Below, one piece after another: positions 1 to 6,122 of a DNA stretch of 6,122 bases (positions within the stretch are counted from its first letter, which is position 1; the number at the start of each line of letters is the position of its first letter). Under the pieces are notes generated by a model. The model worked only from the letters and a program-made list of their open reading frames with translations, did not search any database and was not told the origin of the DNA. The translations under genes and the position numbers were made by a program. Source of the DNA: UBA5216 sp963924885. Its GTDB lineage: Bacteria > Pseudomonadota > Gammaproteobacteria > Burkholderiales > SG8-41. The stretch covers positions 1 through 6,122 of the forward strand of contig CAWUUY010000090.1 in NCBI GenBank assembly GCA_963924885.1. Direction: 5' to 3'.

Positions 1-274
1 CGGCAAACGCCGCGACTTGTCCATTCGCACCGGTGACCCACACGGTATTGCCCGACACCGACGGAAAGAACACCGTTTTGTCCGCCGCGCCGACGGTGCT
101 TTGCCAGGCGATTTTGGGTGTTACCGTCGCGCGTATTTGCACCAGTTCGGCGGGCTTGGCGGCCGGCACCGATGCGCCGAACCAACTGTTGTAGGTGTCC
201 TTGATGGTGCCGCATCCGCCCAATGCCGCTAGCGCCAGCGTTGCCGCCGTCAGCGATAAAGCACGCGTGCTCAT
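1..274 (-). CDS. bamB: Outer-membrane assembly lipoprotein BamB, N-terminal part (cut by window edge)
   Basis: BamB is the beta-propeller lipoprotein of the BAM complex, which inserts beta-barrel proteins into the outer membrane. Only the first 91 codons lie here; the family is usually about 380-390 residues, so roughly three quarters is outside the window. The frame starts with a short positively charged stretch (MSTR), a hydrophobic segment at residues 5-18, and a lipobox L18-G19-G20-C21, so Cys21 should be lipidated. Residues around 53-91 (PKIAWQSTVG, then VWVTGANGQVAAF) look like the first PQQ-type propeller blade. The ATG overlaps the yfgM stop as ATGA, and a GGTGG on the coding strand (plus-strand 285-289) lies 10 bases upstream. 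Position after yfgM is the usual place for bamB. No stop or frameshift is seen before the edge. Confidence 0.9.
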   Translation of the reverse strand, partial: MSTRALSLTAATLALAALGGCGTIKDTYNSWFGASVPAAKPAELVQIRATVTPKIAWQSTVGAADKTVFFPSVSGNTVWVTGANGQVAAFA

Positions 275-906
275 TTAGCGTCGCCCACCGCGTCGAGTTT
301 GACCTGCAGCAATTGTCGATACGAACTGCCGGTATCGAATTTTTCGAGCGCTGCCTGATAAGCGGCGCGCGCCTCGGCACGTTTGCCTTGAACCGCGAGG
401 ATGTCGCCTTTCAGATCGGCATACAAGCCTTCGAATGAAGCCACCGGCTTGGTCTCCAGTAAATTGAGCGCTTCGTCGGGCTTTTTCTCGTCGAGCAGCA
501 CGCCCGCAAGCCGCAAACGCGCGACGTCACGAACTTCGTCTTCTTTGGCTTTTTCAATCACCCATTGCAAGCGTAGTTTTGCGCCCGCCAGATCGTTACC
601 CGCCGCCAGCGATTTGGCGGCGCGCAACTGTGCCATGGCGGCATAGGCTGTCGAACCGTGGCTGGCAACGATAGCGGTCGCTATGTCCTGAACTTTTTTC
701 GGCTCATTGGACTGATCAGCGGTATCCAACTGGGCATACAGCGTGGATGCCGCTGACGATTGCTGGGCACGGTAATAATTCCACGCCTGCCAACCGGCGA
801 TGCCCACCAGAATAGCCAGCGCCAGTGTGGTGATTAGATTGCCGTATTTGCGCCACCAATCCTTGATGACGGCTATTTGCTCTTGTTCTTCTAAATCGTA
901 AGCCAT
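271..906 (-). CDS. yfgM: YfgM-like membrane-anchored TPR protein (ancillary SecYEG/PpiD translocon subunit)
   Basis: The protein has 211 residues, close to E. coli YfgM (206). It begins with a cytoplasmic acidic/amphipathic stretch (MAYDLEEQEQIAVIKDWWRKYGN), followed by one transmembrane helix at about residues 23-44. A periplasmic helical domain of the TPR_21 type follows, rich in Ala/Leu repeats (for example 85-105, 124-151, 160-190). In E. coli YfgM partners PpiD at the SecYEG translocon and helps pass periplasmic proteins to chaperones; applying that role here is inference from family and position. The ATG lies 3 bases after the hisS stop, with only a weak GGA about 9 bases upstream, so translation probably depends on coupling with hisS. 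Its stop overlaps the bamB start by 4 bases. The ATG choice is supported because it gives the canonical MAYDLEEQEQ start. Confidence 0.9.
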   Translation of the reverse strand: MAYDLEEQEQIAVIKDWWRKYGNLITTLALAILVGIAGWQAWNYYRAQQSSAASTLYAQLDTADQSNEPKKVQDIATAIVASHGSTAYAAMAQLRAAKSLAAGNDLAGAKLRLQWVIEKAKEDEVRDVARLRLAGVLLDEKKPDEALNLLETKPVASFEGLYADLKGDILAVQGKRAEARAAYQAALEKFDTGSSYRQLLQVKLDAVGDAK

Positions 907-909
907 TGT

Positions 910-2184
910 TTATAATCCATTTTTTACTATTTCAACGGCTTCGTTCACCAACAACGTGCGTTGTTCCACCGTCGCGCGCAACGCCTTGACCGTGACCGTT
1001 CCCGCCGCCGCTTCATTGTCGCCGATGATAACCGCGAACCGTGCGCCGCTGGCATCGGCTTTTTTCATTTGCGCCTTGAATCCGCCGCCCCCGCAATGCA
1101 GCACCACATGGAGTCCGGCATCGCGCAATTGTTCCGCCACCACAGGCGCGGCTGTATCGGCAGCTTCCCCCTGATGCACCAGCCACACATCCGGCTCCCC
1201 TTTCGGCAGCGACGCGGCCTTGGATTCCAGCAACAGCAATAAGCGCTCGACGCCGATACCAAAACCACAGCCCGGCGTGGCCTTGCCGCCGAGTTGTTCA
1301 AACAGCCCATCGTAGCGCCCACCCGAGCACACCGCGCTTTGTGCGCCCAGCGCACCGCTCACCCACTCAAATACGGTGAGGTTGTAGTAATCAAGCCCGC
1401 GCACCAGACGCGGATTAATCACGTAAGGAATATCAGCCGCCTTCAACCCCGCCAGTACTGCATCGAAATTCGCTCGCGACACGTCGCCCAGATGGTTCAT
1501 CAGCTTGGGCGCGGCTTCAATTACCGCCTGCATCGCCGGGTTCTTGGAATCGAGTATGCGCAGCGGGTTGGTCAACAACCGCCGCTGCGCGTCCTCGTCC
1601 AGCACCTGGCGATGTTGCTCAAAGTATTCAATCAGCTTGCCGCGAAACGCGCGGCGTTCATCATTGCTGCCGATGGTATTGATCTGTAGCTCAACGTTGT
1701 CGATGCCCAGCCGCTGCCACAGCCGGCGCGCCAATACCAGCATTTCGATATCAATATCGGGGCCGGCAAAGCCCAGCGCTTCGACGCCAAACGTGTGGTA
1801 TTGGCGATAACGCCCTTTCTGCGGACGCTCGTGGCGAAACAGTGGGCCACCGTACCACAGCCGCTGCGGGCCGTTGTACAAAAGATTGTGCTGTAATGCC
1901 GCGCGCACCGTCGGCGCGGTACCTTCGGGGCGCAACGACAATTGGTCGCCGTTCATCGAATCCTCGAAGGAATACATTTCCTTCTCGACGATATCGGTCA
2001 CCTCGCCCACGCCGCGCACAAACAGGCTGGTGTATTCGACTATCGGCGTGCGAATGTTGCGATAGCCGTATAGGCGGAACACATCGCGCACGATGTCTTC
2101 CAGGTACTGCCAGAGATAAGCCTCGTCCGGCAGCACATCGTTCATGCCGCGCACGGCACGAATATCGCGAAGAGAATCACTCAT
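910..2184 (-). CDS. hisS: Histidine--tRNA ligase (class II aminoacyl-tRNA synthetase)
   Basis: HisRS charges tRNA-His with histidine using ATP in the cytoplasm. The 424-residue length is normal for bacteria. All diagnostic blocks are visible: the RGMNDVLPDE start (residues 12-21), LRPEGTAPTVRA (84-95), class II motif 2 FRHERPQKGRYRQYHTFG (116-133) with its ATP-binding arginine, the histidine-specific blocks LVRGLDYY (260-267) and SGGRYDGL (287-294), and motif 3 GFGIGVERLLLL (307-318). Residues from about 330 form the C-terminal anticodon-binding domain, with GGGGFKAQMKKAD at 365-377. The ATG overlaps the ispG stop (ATGA) and lacks a strong ribosome-binding site, so coupling with ispG is likely. 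The ispG-hisS neighbourhood is common in beta- and gammaproteobacteria. No key residue appears to be missing. Confidence 0.97.
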   Translation of the reverse strand: MSDSLRDIRAVRGMNDVLPDEAYLWQYLEDIVRDVFRLYGYRNIRTPIVEYTSLFVRGVGEVTDIVEKEMYSFEDSMNGDQLSLRPEGTAPTVRAALQHNLLYNGPQRLWYGGPLFRHERPQKGRYRQYHTFGVEALGFAGPDIDIEMLVLARRLWQRLGIDNVELQINTIGSNDERRAFRGKLIEYFEQHRQVLDEDAQRRLLTNPLRILDSKNPAMQAVIEAAPKLMNHLGDVSRANFDAVLAGLKAADIPYVINPRLVRGLDYYNLTVFEWVSGALGAQSAVCSGGRYDGLFEQLGGKATPGCGFGIGVERLLLLLESKAASLPKGEPDVWLVHQGEAADTAAPVVAEQLRDAGLHVVLHCGGGGFKAQMKKADASGARFAVIIGDNEAAAGTVTVKALRATVEQRTLLVNEAVEIVKNGL

Positions 2185-3434
2185 GCCAGTAACTTGCTGG
2201 TGGCGGGATATTTATCCTGCACGTATTTTTCGACGATCCCCTGAAACTCTTCTGCGATACGGTCGCCCTTCAACGTCACTGTCTTCAAGCCGTCCACGAA
2301 AACCGGCGCGACGGGATTTTCACCCGAGCCCGGCAGACTGATGCCGATGTTGGCGTGTTTGCTTTCGCCGGGCCCGTTCACCACGCAGCCCATCACCGCG
2401 ACATTCATGGTTTCCACACCGGGATGTTTGTCGCGCCATTCCGGCATCTGCGTGCGCAAATAGTTCTGGATGCGCTCGGCCAGCGTCTGGAAAAAAGTGC
2501 TGGTGGTACGCCCGCAGCCGGGACACGCAATCACCATCGGAGTGAATGAACGCAATCCCATGGTCTGCAAAATTTCCTGCGACACAATGACTTCGCGTGT
2601 GCGGTCGCCGCCGGGTTCGGGCGTCAACGACACGCGGATGGTGTCGCCGATGCCCTCCTGCAATAACACGCCCATCGCTGCAGTCGATGCCACGATCCCC
2701 TTGGAACCCATGCCCGCTTCGGTTAAACCCAAGTGCAACGCGTAGTCGCATTTCGCCGCAAGGTCGCGATACACCGCGATCAAATCCTGCACCCCGCTGA
2801 CCTTGCACGACAGCACGATGCGGTTGTGCGCAAGGCCGAGTTTCTCGGCCAGTTGCGCGCTGTCGATGGCCGATGCCACCAACGCGCGCCGCGTAATCAC
2901 GGCGGCTTCTTCGGGTACAGGCTGTTTCGCGTTGTCATCCATCATGCGCGCGATCAACTCCGGATCCAGGCTGCCCCAATTGACGCCGATGCGCACCGGC
3001 TTGTGGTAGCGGCAGGCAAACTCGATCATGGTGGCAAACTGTTCGTCGCGCTTGGAGCCGCGCCCGACGTTGCCCGGATTAATGCGCAGCTTGGCCAACG
3101 CCTCGGCGCACGCCGGGTGCTGGGTCAGCAAGCGGTGGCCGTTGAAGTGAAAGTCGCCCACCAGCGGCACGTTGACCCCCATGGCGGCGAGTTTGTCGCG
3201 GATGTGCGGCACGGCGGCAGCCGCTTCGGCGGTATTGACGGTCACGCGCACGATCTCCGACCCCGCACGCGCAAGTGCCGCGACCTGCGCCACCGTTCCC
3301 GGTATATCCGCCGTGTCCGTATTGGTCATCGACTGCACGACGATGGCCGCGGCGCCGCCGATGTCCACATGGCCTACGCGCACGCGAGCGCTGGCACGCC
3401 GCACCGCAGAACCGTAATTCGGCAAGCAAGCCAT
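2181..3434 (-). CDS. ispG: 4-hydroxy-3-methylbut-2-en-1-yl diphosphate synthase IspG (GcpE)
   Basis: IspG is the [4Fe-4S] enzyme of the non-mevalonate (MEP) pathway that turns methylerythritol cyclodiphosphate into HMBPP. The start is placed at the ATG ending at 3434, giving 417 residues, because the conserved N-terminus VRVGHVDIGG...VVQSMTNTDTAD begins just after it. The open frame extends 34 codons further upstream to 3536, but that part lies inside pilW and does not look like IspG. The TIM-barrel part carries NPGNVG (119-124). The iron-sulphur domain shows Cys304 and Cys307 in CPGCGRT, Cys350 in MGCVVNGPGES, and Glu357. Spacing from Cys307 to Cys350 is 43 residues against 32 in E. coli (273 to 305), an insertion of about 11 residues around 330-341 that I recall from betaproteobacterial IspG. 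The gene follows pilW by 4 bases, has no clear Shine-Dalgarno sequence, and overlaps hisS by 4 bases. Confidence 0.96.
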   Translation of the reverse strand: MACLPNYGSAVRRASARVRVGHVDIGGAAAIVVQSMTNTDTADIPGTVAQVAALARAGSEIVRVTVNTAEAAAAVPHIRDKLAAMGVNVPLVGDFHFNGHRLLTQHPACAEALAKLRINPGNVGRGSKRDEQFATMIEFACRYHKPVRIGVNWGSLDPELIARMMDDNAKQPVPEEAAVITRRALVASAIDSAQLAEKLGLAHNRIVLSCKVSGVQDLIAVYRDLAAKCDYALHLGLTEAGMGSKGIVASTAAMGVLLQEGIGDTIRVSLTPEPGGDRTREVIVSQEILQTMGLRSFTPMVIACPGCGRTTSTFFQTLAERIQNYLRTQMPEWRDKHPGVETMNVAVMGCVVNGPGESKHANIGISLPGSGENPVAPVFVDGLKTVTLKGDRIAEEFQGIVEKYVQDKYPATSKLLA

Positions 3435-3438
3435 GGCG

Positions 3439-4245
3439 TCAGTCAAACTGCCCGGCAGCCAGTGCCTGCGCTTCCTTGGAGCTCGGGAAATTCGTGCGCA
3501 ACTGGTGCGCAAGACTCGCTTCGGTATTGCGGTCACCGATACGGCGTTCCGTGCGCAACATCAGCCACATGATTTCCGGACTGCTCGATACCACCGGCAC
3601 CAGCCTTGTCAAATAGACGCGCGCCTCGGGGTAATTGGCGCGTGCATAAGACAAATCCGCCATCTGGTAGATGGCCTGTATCTGGCTGGGCTGAATCTTG
3701 AGCGCGCTGCGGAAATATCCCTCGGCCTCCGCCAGATCGCCACGGCGACGCGCGCACATGCCCGCGCTCACAAAAGACCGGTCGGGAAACTGAAACATGG
3801 GATCGTTCGCGGCGGCCAGGAAGTAACGTATGCCCTCGGCTTCGCGCTTTCTTTGACACAAGAAAGTGCCGTAGCTGTTGTTGGCATCCGGATCCAGGCG
3901 ATTGATACGCAAGGCCTGCTGGAAATTCTGTTCCGCCAGACGATCGTCCCTGATCTCGGCGTAAATCAAGCCGGCCACGGTGTGTGCTGGTCCGTAGCTG
4001 GGATCGGCGTGTTGCGCGATGCCGATGGATTCCAGCGCGACAGGAAAGTTTCTGACTTCAAGATAGTTGGCCGCGAGTTCCGTATGGATGCGTGCGCGCC
4101 CTCGTGGTCCCGCATCGCCATCCGACATCGTGGATTCGGTGGCGCGCGGCGTGTCTTGCTTCATCTGTCCGGCGCAACCGGCCAGCAGTGAAAGCGCAAG
4201 CATACTACTCATGGTGCTCATGGCAATCAAAGCGGTTCTGGTCAT
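3439..4245 (-). CDS. pilW: Type IV pilus biogenesis/stability lipoprotein PilW (PilF)
   Basis: This is a 268-residue TPR lipoprotein. In Pseudomonas and Neisseria its homologues (PilF/PilW) are outer-membrane pilotins needed for PilQ secretin assembly and pilus stability. The N-terminus is a lipoprotein signal peptide with a hydrophobic stretch at about residues 12-21 and a lipobox L21-A22-G23-C24. TPR-like helix pairs follow from about residue 50 to 255, for example ARIHTELAANYLEVRNFPVALE (51-72), ANNSYGTFLCQRKREAEGIRYF (121-142) and AIYQMADLSYARANYPEARVYL (191-212). The family pattern NNYG.FLC is present as NSYGTFLC. The first ATG is chosen because it overlaps the rlmN stop (ATGA) and has a strong GAGGT site 6 bases upstream; Met9, Met12 and Met15 are less likely. 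The gene ends 4 bases before ispG, where rodZ is often found in relatives. No other pilus genes are in the window. Confidence 0.9.
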   Translation of the reverse strand: MTRTALIAMSTMSSMLALSLLAGCAGQMKQDTPRATESTMSDGDAGPRGRARIHTELAANYLEVRNFPVALESIGIAQHADPSYGPAHTVAGLIYAEIRDDRLAEQNFQQALRINRLDPDANNSYGTFLCQRKREAEGIRYFLAAANDPMFQFPDRSFVSAGMCARRRGDLAEAEGYFRSALKIQPSQIQAIYQMADLSYARANYPEARVYLTRLVPVVSSSPEIMWLMLRTERRIGDRNTEASLAHQLRTNFPSSKEAQALAAGQFD

Positions 4246-5390
4246 TGCACGACCTCGGGTAGCGAAGAAGTAACAGCATCACGTTGGGTCAGCGCAACCG
4301 CGCGCCGCTCGGCGCGGCGCGTCTTGTCGTTGACCTGCCCCGCCAATTGCCCGCACGCCGCAGCGATATCGTCACCGCGCGTCTTGCGCGTGGTAGCCAC
4401 CAGTTCGGCGCGCAACAGCACATCGCGAAACCGCGCCACGACATCCGGCTTTGAGCGCCCATAGCCCGAATCCGGAAACGGATTGAACGGAATCAGATTG
4501 ATTTTGCACGGCACGGACTTGACGGTCTCCACCAACTCATGTGCCAACGCCACGCTATCGTTAACACCGTCAAGCAGCACATACTCAAAGGTGACGAAAT
4601 CACGCGGCGCTTTTTCGATGTAGCGCACGCAGGCGGCCAGCAGTTCGCGAATGGAGTATTTTTTGTTGATCGGCACCAGTTCATTACGCAGCGCATCGTT
4701 GGGCGCGTGCAGCGATACCGCCAGTGCCACCGGACACGCCTCGCGCAAGCGATCCATCGCCGGCACCAGACCCGACGTGGAGAGCGTCACGCGGCGGCGC
4801 GATAGGCCGTAAGCATCATCATCCAGCATCAACTGCATCGCGGTAACCACGTTGTCGAAATTCGCCAACGGCTCGCCCATGCCCATCATCACCACATTGC
4901 TGATAATGCGCGCATCGCCCTTGTTGACGCTGTTGTAGGCGCCAAGACACTTGTTCGCCCACCACAATTGTCCGATGATTTCGGCGACACCGAGATTGCG
5001 GTTAAAACCCTGCCGCCCAGTGGCGCAAAACGAGCATTCAAGCGCGCAACCGGCCTGCGACGACACGCACAGCGTGCCGCGCGAGACTTCGGGGATAAAC
5101 ACGGTTTCGATGGCGTTGCCCGTGCCCACGTCCATCAGCCACTTGCGGGTGCCGTCTGCGGCTACGGTATCTTGCACTACGGTTGGGCCGGCGATGACCG
5201 CTTCTGCGGAAAGTCGCTCCCGCAGCACCTTGGAAACATCGGTCATTACGCCGAAATCAGCAGCGCCCGATTGATGCATCCAGCGCAATAACTGCTTGGC
5301 GCGAAACGGTTTTTCACCCAACGCCGCGCAATACGAGGTGAGTTCGTTCTTACCGTATCCGAGCAGGTTGACCGTGCGGGTGGGCGTCAT
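4242..5390 (-). CDS. rlmN: Dual-specificity RNA methyltransferase RlmN (23S rRNA A2503 / tRNA A37)
   Basis: RlmN is a radical-SAM enzyme that methylates C2 of A2503 in 23S rRNA and of A37 in some tRNAs. The 382-residue protein has the CxxxCxxC cluster motif at Cys115, Cys119 and Cys122 (CALECSFCATG) that holds the [4Fe-4S] cluster. It also has Cys346 in AAACGQLAG, equivalent to the methyl-carrying Cys355 of E. coli, and Cys108, likely equivalent to E. coli Cys118. MMGMGEPLANFDNV (168-181) and SLHAPNDALRNELVPINKKY (226-245) are further RlmN signatures. The final 30 or so residues after GQV are Arg/Ala rich and unconserved, which is ordinary. The ATG lies 18 bases after the ndk stop with no good Shine-Dalgarno sequence; the start fits the family (TVNLLGY...LGEKPFRAKQ). 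The stop overlaps pilW by 4 bases. Specific residue equivalences are from memory. Confidence 0.97.
   Translation of the reverse strand: MTPTRTVNLLGYGKNELTSYCAALGEKPFRAKQLLRWMHQSGAADFGVMTDVSKVLRERLSAEAVIAGPTVVQDTVAADGTRKWLMDVGTGNAIETVFIPEVSRGTLCVSSQAGCALECSFCATGRQGFNRNLGVAEIIGQLWWANKCLGAYNSVNKGDARIISNVVMMGMGEPLANFDNVVTAMQLMLDDDAYGLSRRRVTLSTSGLVPAMDRLREACPVALAVSLHAPNDALRNELVPINKKYSIRELLAACVRYIEKAPRDFVTFEYVLLDGVNDSVALAHELVETVKSVPCKINLIPFNPFPDSGYGRSKPDVVARFRDVLLRAELVATTRKTRGDDIAAACGQLAGQVNDKTRRAERRAVALTQRDAVTSSLPEVVQ
4252..4256 (-). promoter_or_regulatory. Ribosome-binding site of pilW, inside the rlmN 3' end
   Basis: The coding strand reads GAGGT, 6 bases before the pilW ATG. It lies within the last codons of rlmN. 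It is the clearest Shine-Dalgarno sequence at an internal junction of the operon and decides for the first Met rather than Met9, Met12 or Met15. Confidence 0.65.
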
Positions 5391-5408
5391 GGCGCGTGGA
5401 TAGACCGC

Positions 5409-5834
5409 CTATCGCGGGCAAATATCCAGGCTCGCGAAGAAATATGCGATTTCCGTCGCTGCGTTCTCGGCTGAATCAGATCCGTGTACTGCATTGGCGT
5501 CGATGCTATCGGCAAAATCGCCGCGGATCGTGCCCTTGACGGCCTTTTTCGGATCAGTAGCGCCCATCAGGTCGCGATTTTTTTGCACTGCACTGTCGCC
5601 TTCGAGCACCTGAATAATCACCGGTCCCGATGTCATAAAATCAACCAAGTCCTTGAAAAAAGGACGGGTTTTATGCACAGCGTAAAACCCCTCGGCGTCC
5701 GCGCGCGACAGCGACGCCATGCGCGCCGCGATGATTTTCAGCCCAGCCTGTTCAAAACGCGAATAAATCTGGCCAACGACGTTCTTGGCCACGGCATCTG
5801 GCTTGATTATCGACAAAGTCCTTTCAACACCCAT
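5409..5834 (-). CDS. ndk: Nucleoside-diphosphate kinase
   Basis: Ndk moves the gamma phosphate from ATP to other (d)NDPs through a phosphohistidine and so balances NTP and dNTP pools in the cytoplasm. At 141 residues it matches the short bacterial form (E. coli 143). It shows the N-terminal ERTLSIIKPDAVAKN (4-18) with Lys11, the HKTRPFFKDLVDFM segment (54-67), GPVIIQVLEGDSAV (70-83), GATDPKKAVKGTIRGDF (91-107), and the active-site motif NAVHGSDS (114-121) with catalytic His117. The start is supported by the family-typical MxVERTLS beginning and by a GGGGTG ribosome-binding site 7 bases upstream. It is the first gene of the operon visible here, with a promoter-like stretch upstream and rlmN 18 bases downstream. 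Nothing is unusual in the protein. Confidence 0.98.
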   Translation of the reverse strand: MGVERTLSIIKPDAVAKNVVGQIYSRFEQAGLKIIAARMASLSRADAEGFYAVHKTRPFFKDLVDFMTSGPVIIQVLEGDSAVQKNRDLMGATDPKKAVKGTIRGDFADSIDANAVHGSDSAENAATEIAYFFASLDICPR

Positions 5835-5841
5835 GATGCGA

Positions 5842-5848
5842 CACCCCT
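5842..5848 (-). promoter_or_regulatory. Ribosome-binding site of ndk
   Basis: On the coding strand the bases read AGGGGTG, ending 7 bases before the ndk ATG. This resembles the Shine-Dalgarno core GGAGGTG with one change and supports the chosen start. Confidence 0.6.
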
Positions 5849-5871
5849 AGCTTCGGTTTGAATAACTTCTA

Positions 5872-5880
5872 AGGATAGCA
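5872..5880 (-). promoter_or_regulatory. Possible extended -10 promoter element for ndk
   Basis: The coding strand reads TGCTATCCT, a TGnTATnnT-like extended -10. A start about 7 bases downstream would give a leader of roughly 30 bases with the ribosome-binding site correctly placed. No good -35 is found at 16-18 bases; that position falls in a T-run (plus-strand A-run 5894-5900). TTGACT and TTGAAG hexamers occur further upstream (minus-strand reading of 5910-5915 and 5905-5910) but are 27-32 bases from this -10, too far to pair with it. TTGAAG with TATCGT (5880-5885) at 19-base spacing is a weaker alternative. Confidence 0.35.
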
Positions 5881-5902
5881 CGATAAGGCATTGAAAAAAA
5901 GA

Positions 5903-5928
5903 GACTTCAAGTCAAGTTGCAGCGCAAC
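5903..5928. repeat. Two adjacent small perfect inverted repeats upstream of ndk
   Basis: Bases 5903-5913 form gactt-c-aagtc (5-base arms, 1-base centre). Bases 5916-5928 form gttgc-agc-gcaac (5-base arms, 3-base centre). They lie just upstream of the presumed ndk promoter and overlap a tandem tcaag pair (5907-5916). They could be operator half-sites or chance; neither is followed by a T-run on either strand, so they are not intrinsic terminators. No known regulator motif is recognised. Confidence 0.3.
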
Positions 5929-6039
5929 AAAACCGCAAGAAACCCACCGCGAAAATCTTTCAGCGCTACATACCTCGCGCGAGTACCCCGCCAGAAGTGG
6001 ATATACAGCGCCTGGCGGAATCCGTTACGCACGCAGGCA

Positions 6040-6122
6040 ATGAAAACCGCTGCACTGAAGAAAACCGTCATCTCGCGTTGCGAGCAGCGTCATCGACATA
6101 TCGAGTGGCTTTCGTTCCTGCG
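6040..6122 (+). mobile_element. IS630-type transposase fragment, 5'-truncated and cut by window edge
   Basis: The plus-strand frame from the ATG at 6040 reads without a stop to the window end. Its residues TVISRCEQRHRHIEWLSFLR (6064-6122) strongly resemble the DDE-transposase segment of IS630-family proteins just before the conserved DNYxTHK block, where forms such as VIGxCxxRHxHxEWLxFLRxID are typical. The preceding AAL (6049-6057) may match the LFAAL motif with a short deletion. The upstream family parts (helix-turn-helix, the first catalytic Asp block DEKSQIQALDR) are not found before it in any plus frame, so this is most likely a remnant and not an intact insertion sequence. No terminal inverted repeat is identified. 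The match is from memory and covers only about 20-25 residues. Confidence 0.55.

Larger units (their letters stand above)
1..5880 (-). other. Probable single operon ndk-rlmN-pilW-ispG-hisS-yfgM-bamB
   Basis: All seven genes are on the minus strand. Junctions in transcription order are: ndk/rlmN 18-base gap, rlmN/pilW 4-base overlap, pilW/ispG 4-base gap, ispG/hisS 4-base overlap, hisS/yfgM 3-base gap, yfgM/bamB 4-base overlap. There is no room for an internal terminator between genes, and no hairpin with a T-run is seen. The same order, usually with rodZ between pilW and ispG and der after bamB, is common in beta- and gammaproteobacteria. Co-transcription is inferred from spacing; internal promoters inside coding sequences cannot be excluded. 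Confidence 0.8.

Noticed and set aside
2185..2204. Possible small hairpin just before the hisS start
   Set aside because: Only a 4-base stem (CCAG/CTGG) inside the end of ispG; too weak to claim regulation.
3435..3536. 34-codon N-terminal extension of ispG
   Set aside because: The extension lies within the pilW coding sequence, is Arg-rich and unlike IspG, while the ATG at 3434 sits just before the conserved N-terminus and 4 bases after the pilW stop.
2733..3572. Plus-strand open frame of 279 codons antisense to ispG
   Set aside because: It lies opposite a clearly conserved ispG, its translation is Arg/His/Gly rich with no recognisable motif, and long antisense frames are expected in GC-rich genes.
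3433..4191. Plus-strand open frame of 252 codons antisense to pilW
   Set aside because: It covers pilW, which has a signal peptide, lipobox, TPRs and a ribosome-binding site; the antisense translation shows no family features.
5916..5928. Hairpin gttgc-agc-gcaac as a terminator
   Set aside because: The stem is only 5 base pairs and no T-run follows on either strand.
6025..6120. Minus-strand open frame at the right edge, possibly the 3' end of a gene upstream of ndk
   Set aside because: Only about 31 codons before a TAA, no recognisable family, and it is opposite the transposase-like frame, which has a better match.
5895..6122. Second plus-strand open frame (offset +2 from the transposase frame) without a stop to the edge
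   Set aside because: No ATG start near a ribosome-binding site, no recognised motif; the lack of stops over about 225 bases can be chance at this base composition.
1..6122. CRISPR arrays, tRNA or rRNA genes, toxin-antitoxin or defence modules
   Set aside because: No spaced repeats, no cloverleaf-like sequence and no such protein families are seen; nearly all bases to 5834 are filled by housekeeping genes.

Overview
The window reads as a conserved chromosomal housekeeping cluster from a Gram-negative proteobacterium, most likely a betaproteobacterium. Three things point there: the minus-strand order ndk - rlmN - pilW - ispG - hisS - yfgM - bamB, an IspG with the longer betaproteobacterial-type C-terminal domain, and outer-membrane lipoproteins with clear lipoboxes. 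The assignment rests on remembered family features, not on a search. No new defence, CRISPR or biosynthetic system is visible.

Layout, in transcription order from right to left. Bases 6040-6122 on the plus strand hold what looks like a 5'-truncated fragment of an IS630-type transposase that runs off the window. Bases 5835 to about 6039 carry no convincing gene; they hold the probable promoter and leader of ndk and two small perfect inverted repeats. Then come ndk (5834-5409), rlmN (5390-4242), pilW (4245-3439), ispG (3434-2181), hisS (2184-910), yfgM (906-271) and the first 91 codons of bamB (274 to beyond base 1). Together they fill almost every base. Three junctions are 4-base ATGA stop/start overlaps, two are gaps of 3-4 bases, and only ndk/rlmN has an 18-base spacer. 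This indicates one translationally coupled operon that continues past the left edge, usually into der.

The genes join several basic functions: nucleoside triphosphate balance (Ndk), RNA adenine methylation (RlmN), type IV pilus secretin assembly (PilW/PilF), isoprenoid precursor synthesis (IspG), histidyl-tRNA charging (HisS), and envelope protein export and outer-membrane assembly (YfgM, BamB).

Two points deserve a second look. The gene for the cytoskeletal protein RodZ, which commonly lies between pilW and ispG, is absent, and pilW and ispG are only 4 bases apart. The mobile-element fragment lies immediately upstream of the operon promoter region.
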